From NCBI RefSeq assembly GCF_036924515.1, contig NZ_JAZHRR010000001.1:6605001-6669000 (forward strand): a stretch of DNA of 64,000 bases. Direction: 5' to 3'. Source of the DNA: Bradyrhizobium sp. AZCC 1610 (GTDB lineage Bacteria; Pseudomonadota; Alphaproteobacteria; Rhizobiales; Xanthobacteraceae). Shown here in pieces: positions 7,666 through 16,700 of the stretch. Below the pieces are notes generated by a model. It was not told where the DNA came from, did no database searches, and saw only the letters and a list, made by a program, of their open reading frames with translations. Both the position numbers and the translations under genes were made by a program. Every line of letters starts with the position of its first letter. Position 1 is the first letter of the stretch.

Positions 7666-8293
7666 GGCGGAGCTGTTGCGGGAAGGCGATCGAGGCGCAG
7701 CCGTCCCTCGGGCCTGATCCGTCCATTCGAGGTTGCGTTGGTGCGCGCCTATAAACGGACTGATGGAGACCACCATGACTGCCATCATCGTCGCCGCACA
7801 AGGACAGCGATCACCAATCGGACAAAGACGTGCAGCCGCGCATCCCCGAAGGCGAAGACGCGCCCCTTTCGAACGACGGCGCATGATTTCGCATCGTAGG
7901 GCCGACCCGTCACTCGCCCTCGATCCAAACCCGCGGAGTCCAGCTTGCGATCTCGATGTCAGAGATGGTGATAGGTCCGCCCCGATTTACGCCTCGCTGG
8001 TGAAAGGTGAGGGCCACGACAGCTTCACCCTGATCTGGTCCCGCCGCAACGGCGACTGATCCAACTGGATCGACGCGACGTGCCGTCCTTCGGGCGGGTT
8101 CGCGGGCGCGGACCACAACGCACGCTGCCCGCGCGCTTCAGGCCAAAAAGCATCTTCCTTTCCCTAGAGAATGCATCCGATCGAGGGTGTGAATATCATG
8201 ACGTTAGCCGCGCGCCTGAAGGCGCGCGGCCAAAAAATACGACAGTTGCGCGATGAGAAGCCGGGACCGCGCGAGCGGTCCCGGCCTTGCCGC
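7666..8293 (+). pseudogene. Gene-poor stretch with a truncated inverted copy of the DUF736 3' end
   Basis: No intact gene is visible in this 630-base stretch. At 7978-8059, on the opposite strand to the intact gene, the sequence reads [20 protein letters not shown] then SRRNGD and stop, with a single residue change (H for D) from the intact DUF736 end. The following TGATCCAAC is also shared. Upstream of this the similarity is lost. It is a decayed partial duplication in inverted orientation. Confidence 0.6.
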
Positions 8294-10330
8294 TTACTCG
8301 GCGGCCACAGAGTACGCGTCGGGGGTCGTCTCCGTGACGGCATCCGCCTGCGGGTGTTCGGCAGGCTCCTGGACGGCTCCCGGCGTCCGCATCAATACGG
8401 GCAGCCACCCGGTTCCGACCAACAACTGCTCGGCGGCTTCCGCCATCTCCTGCTTCTTCATGTCCGCCATCCGTCCAGCGGCTTCCTCGCTGACAGCTTC
8501 CTGCACGGCGGCAAGAATATGCGTCGTGGTGACACGACCCAGATAGGTCCGCGCGGTCGGGATCCAATGCGAGGTCATGTCGAGCGACACAGCCTCCGCC
8601 AGCTTGTCCGCCGTTGCCACCACACGGGGCCTGCGCTCCGATGGTAGTCTCACGGCGTTGACCGTGAGCGCGGCGCAATGCGCGAACAGCGCTATGCGGC
8701 TGTCGTGGTCCAATTCCACGACAAAAGCCCAGAGGTGGGACACATCGCGCGGCATCTGAGCCGCCCAACGGGCGTGGTGATCCGCCCATGCCTTCCCCGC
8801 TTTGGTGTCCTCGATACCATCCGCATGGGAGGCCAGCACCGTGCTGACCGGACGGATGTCGAGAACGTGGGCGTCCGCGCCGCGATAGAAGATTTGCGCC
8901 GATAGCGCATGGGTCACGGCCACGATGGCGACGTCCGGCTGCTCGAAGGCAAGGCGAAGCCCGAGGGTGCGGTGCGCGGTAAGATCGCGGATGAGGATGT
9001 CCGACAGCGGCTTGTGACCGTCGCCGTCCTCGTCCTCCCCATCCAAACCCTCACCCTCGGCTTCACCGTGCGGGCGGTTTTCGCCGTCCTCATGGACGGT
9101 GTGACTGTCCTCGCCTTCGCCATTCAGATCATGTGTTTCTGGCTCCGGCGTCTCGTCCTCGGCCCGCATAAAACCGCGCTCGATGCGCACGGTACCGTCA
9201 TGATTGAGGATGACAAACGCCCCGCAACGCGCGATGTCGGCGGGGTCATAGGCCCGACGCTTCGCCTCAAGCCGCTCGATCTCGGCCTCAAGCTCGCCGA
9301 AACGCGCATCGACTTCATCGGGCAGTTCCTCGGCGCTCTCATGTTGCTCCGTCAGGCTGTCGACCTCGCCCCTCGCGGCATCCAAGGCGGCTTGATCCTC
9401 CGCCGAAAGGTCCACTGCTTGCGGATATGTCCGGCGTAGCCCGTGACTGTGCGGGTAGTCCAGGAAGACTTGCGCCCATTTCCACCCCTCTGCTTCCAGC
9501 AAGGCGTTCGCCGCACGTCCGAGCTTCGCCATCACAAGCAGGTCGAGGAGCGCCACGTCCTCGAAATAGCCGCCGCGATCTTCGGTGAAGAGATCACGAA
9601 GGATCGTGCCGCCCGCTTCGGTATAGGCTTCCGCGCCGACAAAGATCGCGCGGCGATCGGTGGCGGCAACGTTGGCTTCGGTGAGCATGCGGCGGATCGT
9701 GCTGGCGTCGCGGTTAAAGGACAGCCGCTCAAAGGCGGCTTCCTGCCGAGCATGATCCTCGGTGATCGCAAAGGCCATCAACTGGTCGATCGACAGATCG
9801 CCGTTGCGATAAATTTCCATCAGCTTGGGCGAAACCCCGCCCAAGCGCAGGTGTTGCCGCACCACGTGCGGCGTGACGCCGAACCGGGCGGCGATTTCCT
9901 CCGCGCCAAAACCGCGTTCCTCCGCGAACTTCTTGAACGCCTCGAACTGGTCGGCGGGATGCATGTTCTCGCGCGTAACGTTTTCGTCGAGGCTGATTTC
10001 GAAGGCGTCGTTCGCGGTGTCGATGACGCAACGGATCGGTTCGGTCTTCTTGATCTCCTTGCGCTTGACACGGAGAAGCTGCGCCAGCCTGCGGCCCTCT
10101 CCGATGGTGACAAAATAGAACCCGGTGGCCGCACCATCCGCATCCAGTTCCGGCTCGACGACAAGGTTCTGCAGGATGCCTTTGGCGGCGATGCTGGCCG
10201 CATAGGCCTCAATCGACGCCTCGCTGTGCGGCGTCTTGCGGGCGTTGTTCGGGGATTTCTTGAGCTTGTTGAACGGAATGAAGCTCTCGGTCCCGCTCGC
10301 CGTGACGATTTCGACATTCTTGATGGACAT
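8294..10330 (-). CDS. parB: Large ParB/RepB/Spo0J-type partition protein
   Basis: A 678-residue DNA-binding protein of the large ParB type found on integrative elements. The N-terminal ParB fold covers about residues 15-115 (FIPFNKLKKSPNNARKTPHS; IGEGRRLAQLLRV; LDENVTRENMHPADQFEAF). A helix-turn-helix at 145-170 reads EEIAARFGVTPHVVRQHLRL. An acidic linker at about 395-445, rich in E, D and G, separates a C-terminal alpha-helical half of unknown function. AAGGAG precedes the ATG at ideal distance. No parA is found next to it, and the parA near repA is deleted, so any classical partition role may be compromised. Family members may also act as transcriptional regulators. Confidence 0.88.
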   Translation of the reverse strand: MSIKNVEIVTASGTESFIPFNKLKKSPNNARKTPHSEASIEAYAASIAAKGILQNLVVEPELDADGAATGFYFVTIGEGRRLAQLLRVKRKEIKKTEPIRCVIDTANDAFEISLDENVTRENMHPADQFEAFKKFAEERGFGAEEIAARFGVTPHVVRQHLRLGGVSPKLMEIYRNGDLSIDQLMAFAITEDHARQEAAFERLSFNRDASTIRRMLTEANVAATDRRAIFVGAEAYTEAGGTILRDLFTEDRGGYFEDVALLDLLVMAKLGRAANALLEAEGWKWAQVFLDYPHSHGLRRTYPQAVDLSAEDQAALDAARGEVDSLTEQHESAEELPDEVDARFGELEAEIERLEAKRRAYDPADIARCGAFVILNHDGTVRIERGFMRAEDETPEPETHDLNGEGEDSHTVHEDGENRPHGEAEGEGLDGEDEDGDGHKPLSDILIRDLTAHRTLGLRLAFEQPDVAIVAVTHALSAQIFYRGADAHVLDIRPVSTVLASHADGIEDTKAGKAWADHHARWAAQMPRDVSHLWAFVVELDHDSRIALFAHCAALTVNAVRLPSERRPRVVATADKLAEAVSLDMTSHWIPTARTYLGRVTTTHILAAVQEAVSEEAAGRMADMKKQEMAEAAEQLLVGTGWLPVLMRTPGAVQEPAEHPQADAVTETTPDAYSVAAE

Positions 10331-10353
10331 GATCGATCTCCTTTTAGGGCCTG

Positions 10354-10580
10354 GGTGCAGCGCGCACCTCGCGCCTGCACCCCTGCCCGTCGGCGAGACC
10401 GGGGTAGCAAGGGCAAGGGCGGCCGGGGCGGTGGGGGATCACCCGGCCTGCACAAGCGGATTCCGATGGTGGCGGCTGTCCGGTCTTGACGTCCGCGCGG
10501 AAGGTCGGGGAGACCGCCCCGGCCGGTCCCGGATCTTCCGGGACTTCACCCTTGTCCGCGCGAGGGCGGAGCCCTTAGCT
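10354..10580 (-). ncRNA. Structured 5' leader of parB (family with DUF932 leader)
   Basis: Homologue of the leader at 6818-7062. A stem GGTGCAG...CTGCACC (10356-10382) stands directly before the ribosome site. A nearly invariant block follows (10376-10444), and then the 8-bp hairpin GTCCCGGA-TCT-TCCGGGAC (10526-10544) replaces a different but equally paired hairpin in the DUF932 copy. Order and spacing of the elements are the same in both leaders. It may be a regulator target or an RNA switch; the mechanism is unknown. Confidence 0.6.
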
Positions 10581-10997
10581 CCGAAACAGAAAGAGGGCGT
10601 CTGCGCCGCAGCGAAGCGAAGGCCAGTCGGCAGTCGCGAGACCGGTTAAATAGGCACCCGAACGAAGGGCAGTGATAGCGACGCCGGAATGAAATGACGG
10701 CGGGACCGAGGGCGAGTGCCTCCGGCGAGCGACACGTTATCGCGCGAGGGATCGAAGCCGAAGGCCGAGACGCAGCTTTGCGGCTCGGTTCACGAGAGCC
10801 CGGTGCGGCCATTGCCGCGCGCGCCCAAACCTTGAGCTCCGGCCCTTGCGAAACATAGCCTTGTGTTCAGCTGGAACGAACGACGGGACATAAACAGTCG
10901 TCGTATCAGGAGCTTTTTGAATGCTGACGACGAATGAACGAAGGCCGGCGATACGGAAGTTAGGCGGATGGGCCATCCACGTGCGCCCCTGCGAGAT
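10581..10997. other. Intergenic stretch without a convincing gene
   Basis: These 417 bases lie between the parB leader and the Ku-linked gene. Open frames exist on both strands but have no recognisable domain, no good ribosome site and no conserved neighbours. The stretch marks the change from element backbone to the Ku cluster. Confidence 0.5.
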
Positions 10998-11624
10998 CTA
11001 GCCCCGCGCGCGCCGCAGCGCGGCCTTCAACCGCTCCTTTTCCTTGTCCCATCTGGCATCTTCGACTTGGGATCTCTTCGCAAGAACCTCCACCTCGGCC
11101 TGGATTGCTGCGGCCCTATTGGTGTGCTCGCGCTCGGCCTTGTCCAACGCCGCCTGCGCCTTGTCGATCGCCTGCTGTCGCCTTTGGCGCTCCTTCTGTC
11201 TGGCGGCTTCCTCCCTCGCTTGTTCACGCGCGCGGCGCTTCTGCTCCCGTTCGTAGGCGAGATCGGCTTGCCGTTCCCCCGCCTTGTCGACGGGACGGGA
11301 GGGAGGCTTCTTCGATTTGCGGCCTTCCGACTTGCGGGCAGTTTTCGTTTGTCTTCCGCCGCTGCCCAGATCGGTGGGAAGTTCGGCACGCTCGCCGAAG
11401 CGTCCCTCGGATCCGACGGGGCGCTTGAGAACGACGCCCGGCTTCGCCATGGTCGCAGCGATGATACCTGGATCGTCGCTTTCCTTCGCCGCCCCCTGGT
11501 GGAAGAGATTGCTGTCGGCGCCCCACGCTTCCAGGGCCGCTTTCATCGACGGAGCGGCGACCGCCAGATCGAAGAAGCCCAGCGAAGTCTGGTAGGTCTT
11601 CAGTTTTCTCACCGGCTGCTTCAC
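10998..11624 (-). CDS. Coiled-coil protein downstream of ku (TolA-like annotation in relatives)
   Basis: 208 residues. The first 90 look folded (LGFFDLAVAAPSMKAALEAW; PGIIAATMAKPGVVLKRPVG). Residues about 105-205 form a long Lys/Arg/Glu/Ala-rich coiled coil (EREQKRRAREQAREEAARQK). Such proteins in rhizobia are often called TolA-like for this composition alone; there is no membrane anchor, so a real Tol role is unlikely. The GTG start lies six bases after the ku stop, so the two genes form an operon. A DNA-end or Ku accessory role is only a guess from context. Confidence 0.65.
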   Translation of the reverse strand: MKQPVRKLKTYQTSLGFFDLAVAAPSMKAALEAWGADSNLFHQGAAKESDDPGIIAATMAKPGVVLKRPVGSEGRFGERAELPTDLGSGGRQTKTARKSEGRKSKKPPSRPVDKAGERQADLAYEREQKRRAREQAREEAARQKERQRRQQAIDKAQAALDKAEREHTNRAAAIQAEVEVLAKRSQVEDARWDKEKERLKAALRRARG

Positions 11625-11630
11625 AATACG

Positions 11631-12551
11631 CTAGGCCGACTTCCGCTGCGGTTTTGCGGCCGGCTTCTTTGCCGCTGCCTCTTTCGCCGATTTCTTTCCA
11701 TCGATCGGCATCAGCATTTCCTTCTGGCCGCTTGCGACCTTGCGTGGCTTTTTCGCCGGCTTCTCTTTAGCCGGGCCGGCGGCGCCGATACTCTTGCGCA
11801 GCGCGTCCATCAGGTCCACCACGTTCTCGCCGCGGGGACGCTCTTTCGCGGCGATTGGTTTTCCGGCGCGCTTCTGGTTGATGAGATCGATAAGGGCGGT
11901 TTCGTACTGGTCTTCGAACTTGTCTGGGTCGAAGTGGCCCGCCTTCTGATTGACGATGTGCCTGGCGAGATCGAGCATGTCCTTGGTGACTTTGACATCC
12001 TGGATGTCGTCGAAATACTCGTCCGCAGAACGCACTTCGTACGGATAGCGCAGCAGCGTTCCCATCAGCCCCTTGTCGAGCGGATCGAGCGCGATGATGT
12101 GCTCCCGATTGGTCAGCACCACGCGCCCGATCGCAACCTTGTTCATCTCTCGGATGGTCTCGCGGATGACGGCGAAGGCGTCATGGCCGACCTTTCCGTC
12201 CGGCACCAGGTAGTAGGGGCGGATCAGATATCGCGGATCGATCTCGCTGCGGTCGACGAACTCGTCGATCTCGATGGTCCGCGTCGATTCCAGCGCGACG
12301 TTCTCGAGCTCCTCCTTGGTCACCTCGATGAAGGTGTCGGTGTCGACCTTGTAGCCCTTGACGATGTCCTCGTTGGCGACCTCCTCGCCGGTATCGGCGT
12401 CCACTTTGGCGTACTTGATGCGGTGGCCTGTCTTCCGGTTGAGCTGATTGAACGAGACTTTTTCGGATTCCGACGTGGCCGGATAGAGCGCGACCGGACA
12501 GGTGACGAGGGAAAGACGCAGGAAGCCTTTCCAGTTAGCGCGGGGGGCCAT
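11631..12551 (-). CDS. ku: Ku protein, non-homologous end joining
   Basis: A 306-residue bacterial Ku homodimer subunit that rings broken DNA ends and recruits LigD. The Ku core runs from MAPRANWKGFLRLSLVTCPV through TGHRIKYAKVD, ESTRTIEIDEFVDRSEIDPR, YYLVPDGKVGHDAFAVIRE and RVVLTNREHIIALDP to FDDIQDVKV. The C-terminal tail (about 240-306) is Lys/Ala/Pro-rich, a common DNA-binding extension. A GGAG site lies about ten bases before ATG. No ligD is in the window; rhizobia often carry several ku and ligD copies, so this may be an accessory copy. A LexA-type box lies 123 bases upstream. Confidence 0.95.
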   Translation of the reverse strand: MAPRANWKGFLRLSLVTCPVALYPATSESEKVSFNQLNRKTGHRIKYAKVDADTGEEVANEDIVKGYKVDTDTFIEVTKEELENVALESTRTIEIDEFVDRSEIDPRYLIRPYYLVPDGKVGHDAFAVIRETIREMNKVAIGRVVLTNREHIIALDPLDKGLMGTLLRYPYEVRSADEYFDDIQDVKVTKDMLDLARHIVNQKAGHFDPDKFEDQYETALIDLINQKRAGKPIAAKERPRGENVVDLMDALRKSIGAAGPAKEKPAKKPRKVASGQKEMLMPIDGKKSAKEAAAKKPAAKPQRKSA

Positions 12552-12673
12552 GGCGGGGGAACTCCAATACTGATGCCGGATTCAAGACGATCCACCCAGC
12601 TTGGTTCCGACATCGCGGCCTTCCCAACGGGATGATTTTTTCACGGAGCGGGCTTGAAGCGGACTCGACTTTT

Positions 12674-12688
12674 GTTCTCTTTATGTTC
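12674..12688 (+). promoter_or_regulatory. LexA (SOS) box, GTTC-N7-GTTC
   Basis: GTTC (12674-12677), seven bases, GTTC (12685-12688) matches exactly the LexA operator known from alphaproteobacteria. It ends nine bases before the ATG of the zinc-ribbon gene at 12698, where it would overlap the promoter, and stands 123 bases upstream of the divergent ku gene. Confidence 0.7.
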
Positions 12689-12697
12689 TAATTCGGA

Positions 12698-13093
12698 ATG
12701 ACCGACCGACCCGCGAGCTGGCGCATGCCGACCCCAAGGCAGATGGAAAAGCTGGCCGCTGAAGTCGCCCGTAGGCCGGGCCCCTCCGCTGCGGCTCCGG
12801 ATGCGCCCCTCCCGGCCGAATACTGGGAATCGGTACTCAAAGACCCTCGCGTCGGCGCGACCGGGGCCCAGCTGCGGCAGCGACGTCTTTGCGAGATTCA
12901 GCGCCACGTGCTGCGCATCTCCTGCCGCCGCTGCGAGCGGACCGTGGAAATCCAGACCGCCGATGCCGTCCGATTGTATGGCGGCAACGCGGTCTGGAAG
13001 GACGTCGCGCAGCGGCTGCTCGACAACACCTGCCAGCAGCGCACCGGCAGGCATGAAGAAGACGGGTGCTGGCCGGCGTTCGAGGCGCCGTAG
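12698..13093 (+). CDS. Rhizobial zinc-ribbon-like protein under a LexA box
   Basis: 131 residues of unknown function. The N-terminal third is Pro/Ala-rich (ADEVARRPGP-like). The C-terminal part reads HVLRISCRRCERTVEIQTAD, AVRLYGGNAVWKDVAQRLLD, NTCQQRTGRHEEDGCWPAF, with CxxC plus two further Cys that could bind a metal. Proteins with this C-terminal block are common as uncharacterised rhizobial genes. The promoter carries an exact LexA box, so SOS induction is expected. The next gene follows closely on the same strand and also carries CxxC pairs. Confidence 0.7.
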   Translation: MTDRPASWRMPTPRQMEKLAAEVARRPGPSAAAPDAPLPAEYWESVLKDPRVGATGAQLRQRRLCEIQRHVLRISCRRCERTVEIQTADAVRLYGGNAVWKDVAQRLLDNTCQQRTGRHEEDGCWPAFEAP

Positions 13094-13131
13094 CCCGCTC
13101 CGGATCGCCGATCCGATCTCTTTGCGCCTGG

Positions 13132-13572
13132 ATGTCCGGATGGCCCCGAAGTATCACCCAACGCCTCCTGTCGGGCGGCGACCGCAAGGCTCTGGCGAAA
13201 GAGCTCGGCAAGGCACGCGCGATGGCCAACATCCTGGCCGCCCAATCGGTGGAGATGCGGGCCAAGGGCGAGGCGATCATCCAGCAAGCTGACCGGCTCC
13301 TTTGCGAAAGTTGGAACGAGCGGATGTGGAGCGACGGCGAACCGCTCGATCCGTCGCCCACCATCGATCAGGCCGTGAATGGAGGCTACCCTTGGCTTGA
13401 GATCAGGTGCGCGCGCTGCAAGACGCCGAGCGACGTCGACCTCGCAGCGATGAAACACCCGCCGACCACCTTCGCCAGCCGGCTGCGCTGCCGTAAATGC
13501 GCCAAGTCGGGCCGGCGTCCATCCGCGACTCTGCTACAATTGGCTTGGCAGCCGCGCCACCCTCGAGCCTGA
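13132..13572 (+). CDS. Second zinc-ribbon-like hypothetical protein
   Basis: About 146 residues. After a helical region (DRKALAKELGKARAMANIL) comes LEIRCARCKTPSDVDLAAM followed by RLRCRKCAKSGRRPSATLLQ. The two CxxC pairs form a probable zinc ribbon. This block is familiar from uncharacterised Bradyrhizobium and other rhizobial genes, some with a few more residues before RLRCRKC, so a short internal deletion is possible. The start is uncertain: an upstream in-frame GTG at 13066 would overlap the preceding gene. It probably shares the LexA-box promoter. Confidence 0.55.
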   Translation: MSGWPRSITQRLLSGGDRKALAKELGKARAMANILAAQSVEMRAKGEAIIQQADRLLCESWNERMWSDGEPLDPSPTIDQAVNGGYPWLEIRCARCKTPSDVDLAAMKHPPTTFASRLRCRKCAKSGRRPSATLLQLAWQPRHPRA

Positions 13573-13713
13573 CTGATGTGCATGGACTCTGGTGATCGAA
13601 GAGGCGTACTCGTCTCAACGACGTTGGCTGCTTGCGCAATATCAAGCGGATACCAGCGTCTTCGGGCAGGTCGGTTATAGCCGGCGCGCTCAGAATAAGC
13701 GTAAGGATCTCAC

Positions 13714-16700
13714 TCAGCGAAGAACCAAGCGCCTCGTAGGATCTCCATAGTACACGTACGACGACCACGTCTGAGTAGCCACTGGCCCGAAATCAAGCAG
13801 ATGATGCCGCGCGAGTCGTAGCGCCTCCGCGAACGGTATACCGCTCAGAGGATCGCGCCTCACGAGACGCCACCACATGTCATAAGCGGCCGGAAAAAGC
13901 CGTGAATAGAATTCTCGAGCGAACGCGGCTGCGAATTCGTCATCGATCGGCCACTGCGCACCGACGAAGTATGCAGAATTCGCCATGAACGCGGATGCAA
14001 ACCCGTAGATCTCGGCACTGCGCTGCCAAGGGGCCTCCCGGCAACTCCCGCAACCGTTAATGAAGGCCAGGACGAGATTGTGGGGTCGTAACTTCAGAGC
14101 CGCGGCCACCTCTTCGGCGAGAATCTGGTCGTGGTAGATCGGTAAATAGCTTTTATCCGGGGCACCGGGCACGAACTGAGCGTGTCCGGCGTAATGGAAC
14201 AGGTGGGCGTCGCAGATTGCGTTCAGGACTTCAGCTTTCGTCGCGTCTGGTCGCACCCAGATCACGTCCGCCCCCCACGATTTGACCGCCTTGCTGACCG
14301 AATCTATTTCGGCCGCCACGTGCGGTAGCGCGCCGGAACGATCCTGCTTCGGACCAAACACAGCGACCTTCAGCCTCGATGACGATAGCGGATTGGCTCT
14401 GACGGTAACGTCAGCTGTCACCGTGCGCCCGATTGCATATCGCAACTGCATCATTTCGCCCGTCCCGTCGTCGGCGAGTTCGATGGGAAGCCAGATCAAC
14501 GATTTCGAAAGGCTTAGACTCAACACATCGTCGTGAAACTGGCTCGTCGTGAACCGCATGTTATCCGGGAGCGCGTCCTCGCCCAACATCTTCGACACCC
14601 GCGCGATCGAGCCTTCGAAATCAGCTTTGGAAAATTCTGGAGCTTCCGCAGTCTGCACCAAGTAGGGCAACATCTGCTTCGGCATGCCGTTTAGGAGCGC
14701 GGATGGCACATCCACTTCGAGCCGAATAGGTGTCAAGGAGGATGGCGCTTCCAATTGGTAACGAACGAGATCGGGAGACAAAGCCGTTATCTCGACGGCA
14801 AATCGAGGATCGCCCTTTTCCAGCGACCATTTCAATCGCCCGATCCGCCGCAACAGGAAACCCGTAGGACCGCGGCGTGTCAGGAGCAGCCCTGCGCAGA
14901 GGATCGATGCCAAGATTGCAGCAGTGAGCTTGTAGGGATTGCGATAGAAAGGCAGGCTCACGGAGAAGCGGGAGTCGTGGAAATCTCCCACGTTCAGGAA
15001 GCCGTCGGTGACACTCGCAAAGAGGCGGTAACTCTTTAAATCATCGAGATTGGAAAGATCCAGACGGTTTTCCGGTCCGACCAGGCGACGCTCGGCGTTC
15101 GCGATGGGCGGGTTGTACGATACGACCGTGATCTTAGAAGAGGGCATCCCAACGAGCCCGGGGCTCACCAAGCGGTATGTCACTGAGTTCGTATCGATAG
15201 TTTCGGTCGAAGGCGTTCGCTCGATCAGGATTTCAGGCTTCGCGCTTGGCAAGTGTATCAGCGCGACGCTTCCCGCTGACGCGACCCAAAAACCGCGGCC
15301 GGTCGAAGGGACAACAAGGTTGATGGGCTCGGCGAGTCGAGGATCCAGACCTCTGAGTGTTTTCCATCTTCCTTCTTGGACGCTGCCCTCCCAGCGGAAC
15401 AGCCCGGCGTCGGTGGCGGCGAGCAGTCCCAGTTCCCGGTGCGCGGCAAACGAGCGGATAATATACGGCTGATCCTGAACATCGGGACCGCCGAAGCCGA
15501 CGACCGCGAATTTGCCTTCGTTCCGCTTCAGGAAAACCGTTCCGCCCCATCCTCCAGAAGCCACGGCGTCCGCGCCCTCGATCATATCGGTCAGAGCGAT
15601 GGCGCCGAAGAGATGCTTCTTGCCATAGGGAGCCGGCGAGAAGGGACCCAGCTTCGCGCGTTCGCCGGATGCGACGGTTATCCCGACGACTCCGACAGCG
15701 AACATCGTTCCACTTTGGTCGAAGGCCAAAGCTCCGATGGCCGAACCACCGAAGTCGGGGTCGACTTCCGCGACTTCGCGCCATTTTTTGTCGGACACGC
15801 AGAGAGCGGAGATTGACCAGAAAAGTCCAACGCATACCGTTCCGTCGTCGGAGACCGCTAACGTCGAAGGCGCAACGGAACTTTCCGTTTTCGGCACTGG
15901 ATAGTCCGCCACCCGTTCGGTTTTGGCGTCCGAAATCGAGAACAGGCCGGCCCCAGTCAGAGCCCAGAGCCTATCCTTGGAACCGCTAGCCAAGAGGGCG
16001 CCGGGAAAATAGGGGGAAGCAGTCGACCCAGCCGCTGGCAATTCCAATCGGGACGCCTCCAGCTGGCGGGTCAGGCGCCAAGCTTCGCCATTTTTCAACC
16101 CGACTACGATGCCACCATCAGGGCCGGGTACCATTGATGAGATCGTTCTCTCGTCACCCACAAACTTTTGTTCGCGCGATACATCGAAATACCGCCAAAG
16201 ACCGAGCGGCGATCCTATCCATACATTGGCAAGTCCGTCCTCGATGATGGAGCTTGCCTTTATCGGACTACTCTGTCCGGGCGACCAACGCATCCAGGCG
16301 TTCTGGTGCCGATAGAGATAGTCCGTCGAGACCCACGCCGTGCCGTCCCGCTGCTGGTAGACGGCACTGCAATTGCCAGTCGCGAGCAATTCGGGGGTCG
16401 ACGCTATCCTCAGGCCGACGGAAAGACAGTTTTTGTCCGTACCAATGAGCACCTTGCCGGCGGCATACGATACGTTGCGGACGAATGTTCCGGGCTCCAC
16501 CTGGAAATTGATCGTGGACGAGACTTTTCCGGATGCCCTATCGATTAAGTAGATTCTTCCGTTGTCGACGGCCACGAGGTCCTCGCCAGCGAAGCCGAGA
16601 AAACCCGCCTGAACTTCGACGGGGACTACCTTTCCGCGTACAACTTCTTCTAGAGCTGAGATAGCCTCAGTCTGTCGGGGGGCGAACGATGATGAGACGA

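Noticed and set aside
8909..10489. Rightward open frames opposite parB
   Set aside because: They mirror the parB codons and have no ribosome site or known domain; parB is clearly the real gene.
10968..12635. Rightward 555-codon frame opposite ku and its neighbour
   Set aside because: Antisense shadow of ku; ku has full family sequence and a ribosome site.
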